Source of the DNA: Streptomyces sp. NRRL F-525
GTDB taxonomy: Bacteria > Actinomycetota > Actinomycetes > Streptomycetales > Streptomycetaceae
Assembly (NCBI RefSeq): GCF_000716605.1
Contig: NZ_JNXE01000055.1
Location: 1 to 41,429 of the forward strand
Length of the DNA: 41,429 bases
Reading direction: 5' to 3'
Shown here: piece by piece, positions 17,344 through 25,269 of the stretch
Numbering within the stretch: the stretch's first letter is position 1
How the letters are laid out: every line of letters begins with the position of its first letter
Translations under genes and position numbers: made by a program
The notes under the pieces: generated by a model
The model's input: the letters and a program-made list of their open reading frames with translations, nothing else
Told to the model about the DNA's origin: nothing
Databases searched by the model: none

Positions 17344-18055
17344 TCAGCCTCCGCTGCGCTCCCCCACCACGATCCGTTGCCCGATCACCACATCCCGGCA
17401 GGGGACTCCCGAGTCGGCGGCGTCGATACGGTTCAGCAGCAGGGACACCGCCGTGCGGGCGATCTCCCGTTTGCCGGGCGAGGCCGAGGGGAGGCGGGGC
17501 ACGCCAAAGCCAGCGGGCTCGATGCCGTCGAAGCCGACCAGGTCCATCACGCCGGGCACCCGCACCCCACTCTCGCGCAGGGCCCGTAGCGCGCCGAGCG
17601 CCATGGGCAGGCCAGCCGTCGCGAGAGCCTGGCGGTAGCCGACGGTGCGCAGGCGGTCGGTGCCCTGTTGGCCGCGGGAGCGGAGGTATTCGGTGGCCCC
17701 GCGGGCGGCGCGCACGTTGTCGACGCCGACGTTGCCGGTGTGACCCTCCGCGGAGCGTTCGCCAAGCAGCACCACGGGCATCCGGCGGTCGCGGGTGGCG
17801 AGGCCGCGGGGCAGCAGGGAGAGCAGGGAGAGGATGACGCCGTCGCGGAACCGGGTGTCGAAGCCGTGCAGCGCGGCCGGTTCGCGGTCGCCTCGATGAC
17901 GTGTCTGGCCAGCTCGGAGAAGTAGGCGACGTCGAATTCCGGGACGGCGAGGGCGATCATGTCCGTGCGGCCCTCGCGCGGTTGACGGCCGGCGATGTTG
18001 ACGCGGTGGCCGAGGGCGCCGATCGCCTCGCGGACAGTACGGCCTCCCGGCGGCG
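17344..18055 (-). pseudogene. Decayed LacI-family transcriptional regulator
   Basis: Fragments of a LacI repressor follow one another in two frames. One frame reads REAIGALGHRVNIAGRQPRE, GRTDMIALAVPEFDVAYFSE, LARHVIEAT (end of the hinge and start of the sugar-binding domain). Near 17885 the other frame takes over with RFRDGVILSLLSLLP, MPVVLLGER, NVRAARGATEYLRSRG, then ALGALRALRESGVRVPGVMD, LVGFDGIEPAGFGVP and the C-terminus. The helix-turn-helix is missing, the core strand after YLRSRG is shortened, and about 50 residues are gone between AGLP and MALGALRAL. It cannot act as a repressor. It probably once controlled the neighbouring GH16-like gene. Confidence 0.8.
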
Positions 18056-18085
18056 AGCACCCCCGTGTCGATTCGCCGTGAGCTC

Positions 18086-18880
18086 TCAGGCCCCTGCCGA
18101 ACGGCGGCTCATGACGGGTTCGGCCAGCAGTCTCGCCGTTCCGCAGAGGCTCTGGCCGTGCTGGGCGAAGAGTGCGTCACGTGAGTCGAAATGGCCCAGG
18201 TCTGTCAGGACGTAGGCCGAGAGGTCGCACGCGGGACCGGTGGCCGGGCAGACCGTCGTGCCGTCCCAGTCGATCGCCGTCCGGGACAGTGCCTCGAAGA
18301 GTGTCTCCGGGCCGGTGTTGGTGAAGCCGCCGCCGCTGGATCCGTTCAACTCGTCGAGGTCTCCGAAGAGTTCCGAGACCGTTAGCCACGATGCGGTGGG
18401 ACGGCCGTTCTGCGGCGGACCTTCCATGTGGAACTCCGGCCATGCGAGCACGACTTGGTGCGGGACCAGCCGATGGACCCGGGGGAAGCGCGGGTACCAG
18501 AAGCTGCCGTCGACCAACAGGCCGCGCACGCGCGTGGCCACTCCGGTCGCCCGCGCGACCGCCTCCAGCACCGCCAGCCGCTGACTGCACGAGCCCCGTC
18601 CGCGGCGCAGCACCGCCGAGACGGGTCGCTCGTCCTGCACCGAGTACACCGGCCGCACGGCCGTGGCGATCCATCGGTGGGCCTGCCGCAGGGCCGCCGT
18701 CCGGCGGGCTTCCGAGGCGTCTTCCGTGTCCGTCGGCAGGTCGAGACGGCGCAGCAGGGACGAGACGTCCGGATGCCGCCAGTCGAGAATCCGCGTCGGA
18801 GCCGTGCTGCCCGCCGCTTCTCCCATGTCTGAGCCACGTGTGCGGACACGACCTCGCGGCATGAGAAGTGAGCTCGTCAT
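18086..18880 (-). CDS. Transglutaminase-like cysteine protein
   Basis: A 264-residue protein whose central part looks like a transglutaminase/papain-like core: RRGRGSCSQRLAVLEAVARA places a Cys at the start of a helix, followed by GVATRVRGLLVDGSFWYPRF and PHQVVLAWPEF with a likely catalytic His. The start ATG at 18878-18880 has GAGAGGA about 8 bases upstream and is preferred over one 24 bases further up. No signal peptide or membrane helix is seen. In bacteria such domains act as peptidases or in small-molecule amide formation. No partner genes are visible, so the role is open. Confidence 0.65.
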   Translation of the reverse strand: MTSSLLMPRGRVRTRGSDMGEAAGSTAPTRILDWRHPDVSSLLRRLDLPTDTEDASEARRTAALRQAHRWIATAVRPVYSVQDERPVSAVLRRGRGSCSQRLAVLEAVARATGVATRVRGLLVDGSFWYPRFPRVHRLVPHQVVLAWPEFHMEGPPQNGRPTASWLTVSELFGDLDELNGSSGGGFTNTGPETLFEALSRTAIDWDGTTVCPATGPACDLSAYVLTDLGHFDSRDALFAQHGQSLCGTARLLAEPVMSRRSAGA

Positions 18881-19027
18881 GACGGTGATCCTCTCCCCCG
18901 GCATCCTCCCCGGATGACGAGACCCATCATGGCAGCATTTTTGAACGCGTTCAACTACAGGGTGAGGTGATCCGCGTATCGGGAGATGCCTGCCGTCCGG
19001 ACGCCCGTGCGCCCGGACGACGGGCGC

Positions 19028-19654
19028 TCACCGGGCAGAAGAGCCACAGGTCAGGCGCGCAGCCCTGCCGTCGGCCGAGCCGTCCCAGTGTGCGGCCGCC
19101 GCCAGGACGGCCGCGGCCGCGCCCGTTCCGAGGACGGCACCGGCGACCACGTCGCCCGGGTAGTGCACCCCGGTGTGAACACGCGAGTAGCCCACGGCGC
19201 AGGCCAGCAGTCCGAGAGGGATCGTGACGGCCGGGAACGCGGGCCCGACCGCCGCGGCGAAGGCGACGGCGGACGCCGTGTGACCGGAGGGGAACGACGC
19301 GGACGCCGGCATGGGGACGTGCCGACCCGGGAACGGCGAGTCCTCGGCACGGTGCGGGCGCGGCCGCCGTACAAGACGCTTGCCCAGGAGGTTGGCCGTG
19401 GTGGACGCGACGCCGATCGCTGCCACGCCGAGCACCGCGGCGCGGCGGGAGCGGCCGGGGCGCAGGGCCAGGCTGGCGGCGATCAGAAGGGAGATCTTGG
19501 AGTGGTCGGCCGCCGCGGACAGTCGGCGCAGCGCCGAGTCCAGGGCGGGTGTGCTGGTGACCGTCACGGCCTCGTAGAGGGCCTGGTCGAGGCTGGCGAG
19601 GTCGCGCAACAGGCCCTGCGGTACCTGCTGCTGCCGAGTCCGACGGTCAATCAT
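19028..19654 (-). CDS. PAP2-family phosphatidic acid phosphatase
   Basis: A 208-residue membrane protein with all three phosphatase motifs: KRLVRRPRP (92-100), PSGH (122-125) and SRVHTGVHYPGD (157-168) with His164 and Asp168. Hydrophobic helices flank them, giving five to six membrane segments. It removes phosphate from phosphatidic acid or a related lipid phosphate such as undecaprenyl pyrophosphate. The ATG at 19652-19654 overlaps the stop codon of the diacylglycerol-kinase gene (ATGATTGA), so the two are translationally coupled. A longer upstream frame reading back into the kinase gene is rejected. Confidence 0.93.
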   Translation of the reverse strand: MIDRRTRQQQVPQGLLRDLASLDQALYEAVTVTSTPALDSALRRLSAAADHSKISLLIAASLALRPGRSRRAAVLGVAAIGVASTTANLLGKRLVRRPRPHRAEDSPFPGRHVPMPASASFPSGHTASAVAFAAAVGPAFPAVTIPLGLLACAVGYSRVHTGVHYPGDVVAGAVLGTGAAAAVLAAAAHWDGSADGRAARLTCGSSAR

Positions 19655-21077
19655 CGCTCTGCTCCTGGTTCTTGTCGCGTGAGGGGGCTGATCGGTCGTG
19701 GCTCTCGCGTGCGCGGGGCGACAGGTCGAAGGCGAGGCGCATGACGCGGTACCAGTCGACGGTCGGTGCGACGTACGGTGCCCCGGGACGTTCCCGTGGC
19801 ACGCGGACCCGCAGCACGCCGGGCCGTATGGAGCACACGACGGGCGCGGGCAGGACGAGCGCCTCACCGTCCACGGCCACCGGGATCGTCTCCTCGTCGG
19901 ACTCCACGACGACCCTGCGGGACGTCAGGACCGTCATGCCGCTGGCCCGCTCCCCCAACAGCGCCAGTTCGGCGGCCTGTACGGCGCCCCCGACCCGGAC
20001 CGCGATCACGCCGAGCTCGCCCGTGTCGAGCCGCTCCCTGCGGCCACCGGTCAGCGGGTCGGCCCGCGCGTAGGGGTTGTTGCTGACCAGCACCGCCTGT
20101 GGAGCCTCCAACCGCTCTTCGTCGACCCGGGCATTGAGTACGGCGCCCGCCTCGCCCGCCAGCAGGTCCGGCAACTGGTCGAGCGCGGTGACCGCTTTGG
20201 CGTCGCGGTAGTCGGGGCTCTGCACGATATGCGCGTACGTACCGAACGAGGCGGTGTTGACGAACGGCCGGCCGGCGATGTCCCCGAGGTCGACGCGGAG
20301 TTCCACTCCGTCCGAGAGCGCGTCCAGGCTGCTCACCGGATCGTCCCGGTCCAGGCCGAGGTCCATGGCGAAGTGGTTGCGGGTGCCGGCCGTCACGACC
20401 ATGAACGGCAGTCCGTGTTCGGCGGCCACACCCGCCACCAGGGCCTGGGTGCCGTCGCCGCCGGCCACACCGAGCAGGTCGGCTCCTTCGGCCACGGCCT
20501 GCCGGGCCAGTGCCACCGGATCCGGATCCGTGTCGAGGTCGAGCAGGATCACTCGCGCGCCCAGTGCCTCGGCCCGCTCCACGAGCCCGTACTGCACGAC
20601 CTTCCCGCCACCCGACTTCGGATTCATGATCAGCACGGCCCGGCGGGGCGGGCGCACCGTGCGGGTGTGCATGCCGTGCGGCTTGCGCAGCCGGCGCAGG
20701 GCACTGCGCGCGCAGCCGAGCGCGGCCGTCCACGCCGCGAGGGCGATCACCGCGACCAACCACAGGCCTGACACGGCGTACAGCACCAGGACGCCGACGG
20801 GTGCGGTGATCGCCAGAAGGGCACCGAGGAACCGGGCGAATCCGCGGTGCGCCAACGCCCACCACAGGCCCGCGCCGGCCAGTCCCAGACCCGCCAGGCC
20901 CAGCAGCAGGACGAACCAATGGTTGGTGCCGGCCACCACCGCGGCCACCGCTCCCGCGATGCACAGCAGAGCGAGACGGGCCAGGGCTCTCGCCGAGCCG
21001 AGACCCGTGTCGGGTCCGTGGCGTTTCGTCTCACGCGTCGTTCTGGTCTCGTTCAATGTCGATTCCCCGTCATGCAT
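19647..21077 (-). CDS. Diacylglycerol kinase catalytic-domain protein with N-terminal membrane helices
   Basis: A 476-residue lipid kinase. Residues 30-130 contain three to four hydrophobic helices. The DAGK catalytic domain follows: LIMNPKSGGGK near 150, GVAGGDGTQALVAGVAAEHG near 205 (GGDGT nucleotide motif), VVTAGTRNHFAMDLGL, and the C-terminal beta domain with VAVDGEAL. It phosphorylates diacylglycerol or a lipid analogue; the coupled PAP2 phosphatase would do the reverse step. The upstream ATG at 21077 has no clear ribosome site; a TTG 21 bases further in, with GGGGA before it, is an alternative start. The tandem of kinase and phosphatase resembles actinobacterial bifunctional DAGK-PAP2 proteins split into two genes. 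Confidence 0.9.
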   Translation of the reverse strand: MHDGESTLNETRTTRETKRHGPDTGLGSARALARLALLCIAGAVAAVVAGTNHWFVLLLGLAGLGLAGAGLWWALAHRGFARFLGALLAITAPVGVLVLYAVSGLWLVAVIALAAWTAALGCARSALRRLRKPHGMHTRTVRPPRRAVLIMNPKSGGGKVVQYGLVERAEALGARVILLDLDTDPDPVALARQAVAEGADLLGVAGGDGTQALVAGVAAEHGLPFMVVTAGTRNHFAMDLGLDRDDPVSSLDALSDGVELRVDLGDIAGRPFVNTASFGTYAHIVQSPDYRDAKAVTALDQLPDLLAGEAGAVLNARVDEERLEAPQAVLVSNNPYARADPLTGGRRERLDTGELGVIAVRVGGAVQAAELALLGERASGMTVLTSRRVVVESDEETIPVAVDGEALVLPAPVVCSIRPGVLRVRVPRERPGAPYVAPTVDWYRVMRLAFDLSPRARESHDRSAPSRDKNQEQSDD

Positions 21078-21530
21078 GAAGCGGACGTCCGCGATCGCGC
21101 GGCGGGTTCTCCGTCTGTCCGTGACACCGGTGATTCATGCCGGTGTCCGTGAAACCTACGCGGTGTGCCCCGCCTCGTCCTCGACCGGGCGCGGTCGGCG
21201 GCTCGTGTGCAGGCCACGAAGCGACATGCCAGGCAAAGTGGATCAAGCCTACAGGCCGGGTCGCACCGACCCTGCCCGACACCGGATCCGACGCTCCGCC
21301 CTGCCGGATCGGGCGGATACGAGGTCTCCGTGCCCGGCGACGCCATGCGGTTCGGGTTCATCAATTGCGCTCAAGGGCCCACTGGGGGGATCGCCGAGGT
21401 CAGCTCAAAAGCCGCCAGTCGCTGATCTTGCGGTTCAGTCCGCGGGCGGCGGGCCGTCGGCGACCATCCACACTCCCCGGACCGGAACCGGTGCGATGGT
21501 CGACGCCGGACCGCCGCTCGATCACAGCCC
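21078..21530. other. Intergenic region, no gene seen
   Basis: About 450 bases between the lipid-kinase start and the end of the small membrane-protein gene. All open frames here lack recognisable motifs. It should contain the promoter of the kinase/phosphatase pair. Confidence 0.35.
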
Positions 21531-22181
21531 CTACGGCTGGGCGGGTCCGGCGGGCGGGACGCGTTGTCGGCGCAGGAGCAGGCTTGCGGGCCGCCACAGA
21601 GCGAAGGTCAGGCCGAGGCCGAGGGGGACCTGCAGCGACTGCTGGATCACCGGAGGCCCGGGCCTGTCCCCCCGCCTGAGCGGGGCAATGCCCTGCGGAT
21701 CGACGGTCACCGTGTACGTGCCGCCCACCACCCACTTCCAGCCCAGGAGCCCGTTCTCCTCGATCGGAGCCAGCGGCGGACCGTCGATGACGGTGACCGT
21801 GTAGAGGTGGGCGCTGTCACCCATGCCGTCACCGGCGGTCCACTGGATCTGCCGGACTCTGACGTGTTCGGTACGCCCGTGCCGGTGCAGTGCCTGCTGA
21901 TTCAGCTCCAGGTGCTGGAGGATCAGCACCCCGAAGAGGCACACCGCGCACAGCGGCCACCGGATGTTCAGGCGCCCTGTGCTCAGGAACACGCAGCCGA
22001 GGATCGCCAGCACGCCCAGCACCTCGATCCACTGGGTGTGCGCGACGTAGACCGTGTGCCCGATCAGACGCGTGATCGCCCACAGCGCCAACGCCGCGCC
22101 GGTGCTCGCGGCCCCCACCATTGCTCGCCGGCCCATGCCTGTCCGCCCGTTGCCTGCTTCCTCCACGCTCACGCGTTCCAA
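21531..22181 (-). CDS. Membrane protein of unknown function
   Basis: A 216-residue protein. Three hydrophobic segments lie in the first 90 residues (GAASTGAALALWAITRLIG, WIEVLGVLAILGCVFLS, LCAVCLFGVLILQHLEL). A polar stretch of about 75 residues with beta-strand character follows (HLYTVTVIDGPPLAP, TYTVTVDPQGIAPLRRG), and a last hydrophobic segment near 185-200. This suggests an extracytoplasmic beta domain between membrane anchors, a layout common in Streptomyces hypothetical proteins. I do not recognise the family. It is divergent from the next gene across a dyad-containing promoter region. Confidence 0.7.
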   Translation of the reverse strand: MERVSVEEAGNGRTGMGRRAMVGAASTGAALALWAITRLIGHTVYVAHTQWIEVLGVLAILGCVFLSTGRLNIRWPLCAVCLFGVLILQHLELNQQALHRHGRTEHVRVRQIQWTAGDGMGDSAHLYTVTVIDGPPLAPIEENGLLGWKWVVGGTYTVTVDPQGIAPLRRGDRPGPPVIQQSLQVPLGLGLTFALWRPASLLLRRQRVPPAGPAQP

Positions 22182-22189
22182 GGTATGGA

Positions 22190-22224
22190 TTGTTCAACGA
22201 TCCTTCAATAGGATGGTTCAACAT
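22190..22224. promoter_or_regulatory. Inverted repeat in the divergent promoter region
   Basis: TTGTTCAACGATCC and GGATGGTTCAACAT flank TTCAATA; 11 of 14 positions pair. The block is clearly AT-richer than its surroundings and lies between two divergent genes, 9 bases from one start and 55 from the other. GTTCAAC also occurs as a direct repeat. It looks like a regulator binding site overlapping the promoters; the regulator is not identifiable here. Confidence 0.55.
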
Positions 22225-22278
22225 TAAGTCGTCCACTTCGCGGACGCGGAACGGCAACCGACCGGAGGGCTGCAGAAG

Positions 22279-22920
22279 ATGAGCTGGCATCAGTTCGAAC
22301 AGGTCGACGACCTTGGGCGGACCCTGTTCTGCGACGACCCCGCGCTGCAGCTCGAGTGCGTGCTGGGGGGCCTGGAGACCGCGGAAGGCTCAATCACCAT
22401 CCATCCCGCACAGACACCCCGCCTGCCCGTTGCCCTCTTCGAGTTCAGGAAGGCCCGGGGCGTGGGCTACTTCGGGTACATCGTGCCGAAGGGAACCCCG
22501 CCCGACGAGATACCCGAGGAACCGCAGCTCGAAGGCGCCATCCTGTTCGGCATGAGGCGCCTACCGCCCGAGGTCTTCTGCGACCTGCCCTCGCCCCCCG
22601 GATGGGAGCTGCACGAGATACCCGACGAACAGCCAAAGCTGACGAAGCACTACGGCGACACCTACTCCCGGCTGGAACTGCGGACACCCGACGGCGAGAT
22701 CTACTCCCGGACCTGGGTTCCGTACGACCCCGAGTGGGAGGCCGCCGCCCTGCGTCACGGCTACGTCGTGTGCCTGTGCGGCGTGGAACTGGGGATCCGC
22801 GGGGTGTACGCGATGACCGACGCGCAGCACACCCCGGGCATGCGCCACGAAGCCTTCCGCCACGGATGCACACTGGGCCTGAACGCCGCCGGGCTCGTCA
22901 CCTACGTCGACCACCGCTGA
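22279..22920 (+). CDS. Conserved-looking soluble protein of unknown function
   Basis: A 213-residue soluble protein without recognised domain. It is acidic and rich in aromatic residues; segments such as LPVALFEFRKARGVGYFGYI, LEGAILFGMRRLPPEVFCDL and YVVCLCGVELGIRGVYAMTD suggest an alpha/beta fold. ATG start with CCGGAGGG about 9 bases upstream. Several cysteines near 175 (VVCLCGVE) could be functional. No signal peptide. It lies divergent to the membrane protein with a shared promoter region. GC-biased third positions and the good ribosome site make it a real gene. Confidence 0.8.
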   Translation: MSWHQFEQVDDLGRTLFCDDPALQLECVLGGLETAEGSITIHPAQTPRLPVALFEFRKARGVGYFGYIVPKGTPPDEIPEEPQLEGAILFGMRRLPPEVFCDLPSPPGWELHEIPDEQPKLTKHYGDTYSRLELRTPDGEIYSRTWVPYDPEWEAAALRHGYVVCLCGVELGIRGVYAMTDAQHTPGMRHEAFRHGCTLGLNAAGLVTYVDHR

Positions 22921-23445
22921 CGCGCGACACCGAGCCGGGATGCACCGAGGGCCGCGGCGCGACTTCGAATGGGCCCCGTGGACGATCCAGTCCACCTGGC
23001 AACCATGCCTCGTGCGGACCGGCCAGGCGTTCGGCCAGGAACGCGCGCTCGGCGTCGCTCCCCATCAACTCCAACACCTGGCGGCGGGCGGCGGGCGGCG
23101 GGCGGCGGGCGGCCGCAGCCTCCCGCGAGCGACCCAGCCGATGCAGCAACCGGAACACCGTCGCGGGCACGGTCCGCTTCGCCAAGGCCTCCGCGGCCGC
23201 CGGCATCCGCCCGCTGCCCGGCGTCGCCGTCGCCGTTGCCCCGCTCACCCCGCCGGACCCGGCTGACCGCCGACCGAGAACGCCCGTGCGCGGCGGCGCC
23301 CACGCAGTGGAACCTCCTCTGCGGATCACCCCGCTCACGCAGAGCGCTCCACCCCGCCACATTGCGCGGGAGTGAGCACGACCACTCAAACAGAGCATTC
23401 ATTCCGCAAGCAGAGAGGTGGATGCGTCGCGCGGTCCGAGGCGAA
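22921..23445. other. Gene-free region, possible remnant
   Basis: About 525 bases between convergent genes. A minus-strand stretch (around 22990-23240) reads somewhat protein-like (TVPATVFRLLHRLGRSREAA, VLELMGSDAERAFLAERL) but is not recognisable, and a GC-rich tandem repeat interrupts it. Probably an eroded gene. Confidence 0.35.
23081..23114. repeat. Short tandem repeat of a 7-base GGCGGGC unit
   Basis: About five copies of GGCGGGC in a row, an all-G/C run unlike the surrounding sequence. It could be a slippage-prone site or a sequencing-prone stretch. No function is suggested. Confidence 0.7.
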
Positions 23446-24024
23446 TCAGGGACGGGGGAATACCGCGACCACACGGTCGGCGAGGATCTCGGGGTCGATG
23501 TCGCGATCGATCGTCAGCCGCACAAGGAATCCCTGCAGGGCGGTGAGAACCGCATCGGCGAGCGCATCGGGCTCCGCGGGAGCCGAGATCGACGCGTTCT
23601 CCCGACACCACGGCATGAGCAGGGCCGCCACCAGGGCACGCAACTCGAGCGTGCTCTGCTGTGCGACCTCCGCGAGCACCGGGTCCCGGGGAGCCTCGGC
23701 CCAGATCTGAAGCAGAGTCTGCGCATGTGTCCGATCGGCGCTCGCCCGCAGAAGGTTGAGGAGCACGCTCGACGGGGTGCGTTCCGACGGCAGCTCCGCG
23801 GTGACTCTCGCGATGAGGTCGCGGAGCGCGCTGGAGGCCGCGTACCGGACGAGTTCGGATTTGTTCTCGAAGTTGGAGTACACGGAACCGGCGGAGGAGC
23901 CCGCCTCGCGGATGATGTCCGCCATTGAAGTGCTCGAGAACCCATCGCGCGCGAAGCACCGCATAGCGGCCGCTGCGATGTCATCGCGTCGCCGCAGGCG
24001 CGACGCCTCACTCAGTCGGGGCAT
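23446..24024 (-). CDS. TetR-family transcriptional regulator
   Basis: A 192-residue TetR repressor. The N-terminal helix-turn-helix is textbook: IAAAAMRCFARDGFSSTSMA, DIIREAGSSAGSVYSNFENK, SELVRYA. The C-terminal ligand domain ends with ALQGFLVRLTIDRDIDPEIL, a pattern of the TetR_C group that follows such HTHs. ATG start at 24022-24024. It is divergent from the isochorismatase-like gene with a 214-base gap, and most likely represses that gene and perhaps the large hydrolase behind it. The ligand may be the substrate of those enzymes; this is inference from position. Confidence 0.93.
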   Translation of the reverse strand: MPRLSEASRLRRRDDIAAAAMRCFARDGFSSTSMADIIREAGSSAGSVYSNFENKSELVRYAASSALRDLIARVTAELPSERTPSSVLLNLLRASADRTHAQTLLQIWAEAPRDPVLAEVAQQSTLELRALVAALLMPWCRENASISAPAEPDALADAVLTALQGFLVRLTIDRDIDPEILADRVVAVFPRP

Positions 24025-24238
24025 GGAAGCAGCCTAACCGCCGCCGAATCCCCCTAGCCAAACAGATTGATCATTCCGTATGGTGTCGAAGCGAGAGTTC
24101 GATCAGAGATCCCGACACCAGGAGGAGCGACACACCTCCGCTCCGGGACCGGAGGCCGCCGGCCGGGGTTCGTCGAGCGGCGGTCCTGGCATGTCGACCT
24201 GCCCGACGGTCACATCCCGACATCGTGAAGGCGGACCA
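24025..24238. promoter_or_regulatory. Divergent promoter region between TetR and isochorismatase-like genes
   Basis: A 214-base spacer. The part near the regulator (about 24055-24085) is AT-richer, with TGATCA and TATGGT, and is the most likely promoter/operator for both directions. No perfect palindrome of operator length was found, so the TetR site is not fixed by eye. GAAGG before the ATG at 24239 is the ribosome site of the downstream gene. Confidence 0.4.
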
Positions 24239-24898
24239 ATGACAGAAGCGCAGTCCACCCCTGAGAGCAGGGGCGTCGGCGTTCCCATGAGCAAGATTCC
24301 TGGCGTTCCCGTCAGTTACGACCTCACCCCGGCGCGCACCGCACTCGTCAGCGTCGATTTCCAGCTCGCCTTCGGCAACGGGAGCTGGGAGCACGTGCCG
24401 CACGCGGAGGCCGCCGTCGAGAGGTTCAGCGAACTCGCCACCCAGTGGCGCGCGGCGGGAGGCATCGTCATTCACGTCCACACCACTTTCTACAAGGGAG
24501 AGAGCGTTCCGGAGTCACGGTCGGCGCTCATGGAGGGAAGCGTCGGCGCGTCCTTCTATCCGGACCTCGTCGAGGACGGCGACATCCTGATCCGCAAGCT
24601 CGGTTTCAGCGCCGTCGCCGGCAGCAACCTGCTTGAGGTTCTCAGAAACCACGGTTTCGACACCGCCGTCGTCGGGGGCCTTACGACCCCGATCTGCGTC
24701 CAGACGACCGTCGACGGGCTGAGCATGGCCGGGATCCGTGTCGCGGTGCTGGCCGATGCCACGGCTTCGCAGCCGATCGGCACGTACTCAGCCGAACTCG
24801 CACATGATTTCTCGATCGCACGGATGGACTATCTCGTTGGGCAGGTGATCACGACCGAGGATTTGATCAGGAGCGTTTCGGAGACGTCTGCCAACTGA
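24239..24898 (+). CDS. Isochorismatase-family cysteine hydrolase
   Basis: A 219-residue hydrolase of the isochorismatase/nicotinamidase superfamily. The triad is complete: Asp40 (VSVDFQLAF), Lys120 (LIRKLGFSAV) and Cys153 (GGLTTPICVQTTVDGLSMAG), with the family's hydrophobic strands around them. The ATG at 24239 has GAAGG 7 bases upstream; an internal ATG 48 bases on is a weaker alternative. Members hydrolyse amides, carbamates, or vinyl ethers such as isochorismate; the specific substrate cannot be read from the sequence. It is divergent from a TetR gene and is followed, after 371 bases, by a large serine hydrolase in the same direction, suggesting a small degradation pathway for an amide or ester. 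Confidence 0.9.
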   Translation: MTEAQSTPESRGVGVPMSKIPGVPVSYDLTPARTALVSVDFQLAFGNGSWEHVPHAEAAVERFSELATQWRAAGGIVIHVHTTFYKGESVPESRSALMEGSVGASFYPDLVEDGDILIRKLGFSAVAGSNLLEVLRNHGFDTAVVGGLTTPICVQTTVDGLSMAGIRVAVLADATASQPIGTYSAELAHDFSIARMDYLVGQVITTEDLIRSVSETSAN

Positions 24899-25269
24899 CG
24901 TGTGGCGGGTGCCGCCCACGGCAGCACGTACGCCGCCCATTCGGGAATCGCGATCCTTCTCAACCCGCCACGAACGGGTGTCCTGCGCGTGCTGCAGAAG
25001 CCAGACGAACCCGGCCTGCGATGGTTTCGCGTCGAGCCACCGGGCTGCGTCCCGCACAGCCGGCTCGTCGGTCGCTCTCGGCATGGCCGGGAAAGCACTG
25101 CCGGCCGGGAAACGGGGAACCCACGCGATCCCCTCGGCCGCGCGCACTGATGAACACGCCACTCAGTGCTGCGGTTCACACCCCTACATCGTCGACGGGA
25201 TCGCCCCCTTCCCCGTAGGCCACGCCTCCTCCCTCCAACTTCCCGTCCTGCACCCCTGAGGAAGAACCC
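24899..25269. other. Intergenic stretch with a protein-like minus-strand remnant
   Basis: A 371-base gap between the two hydrolase genes. On the minus strand about 24910-25080 reads AARWLDAKPSQAGFVWLLQH and RSWRVEKDRDSRMGGVRAAV, which looks like real protein but matches nothing I know and has no clear start or end. It may be an eroded gene. GAGGAAGAACCC before 25270 serves as the ribosome site of the next gene. Confidence 0.4.

Noticed and set aside
19698..21804. Long plus-strand frames opposite the lipid kinase
   Set aside because: Antisense of a DAGK with GGDGT motif; no motifs of their own.
24900..25162. Minus-strand protein-like segment between the two hydrolases
   Set aside because: It reads more like protein than noise, but no start, end or family could be assigned; a database search of the translated segment would decide.
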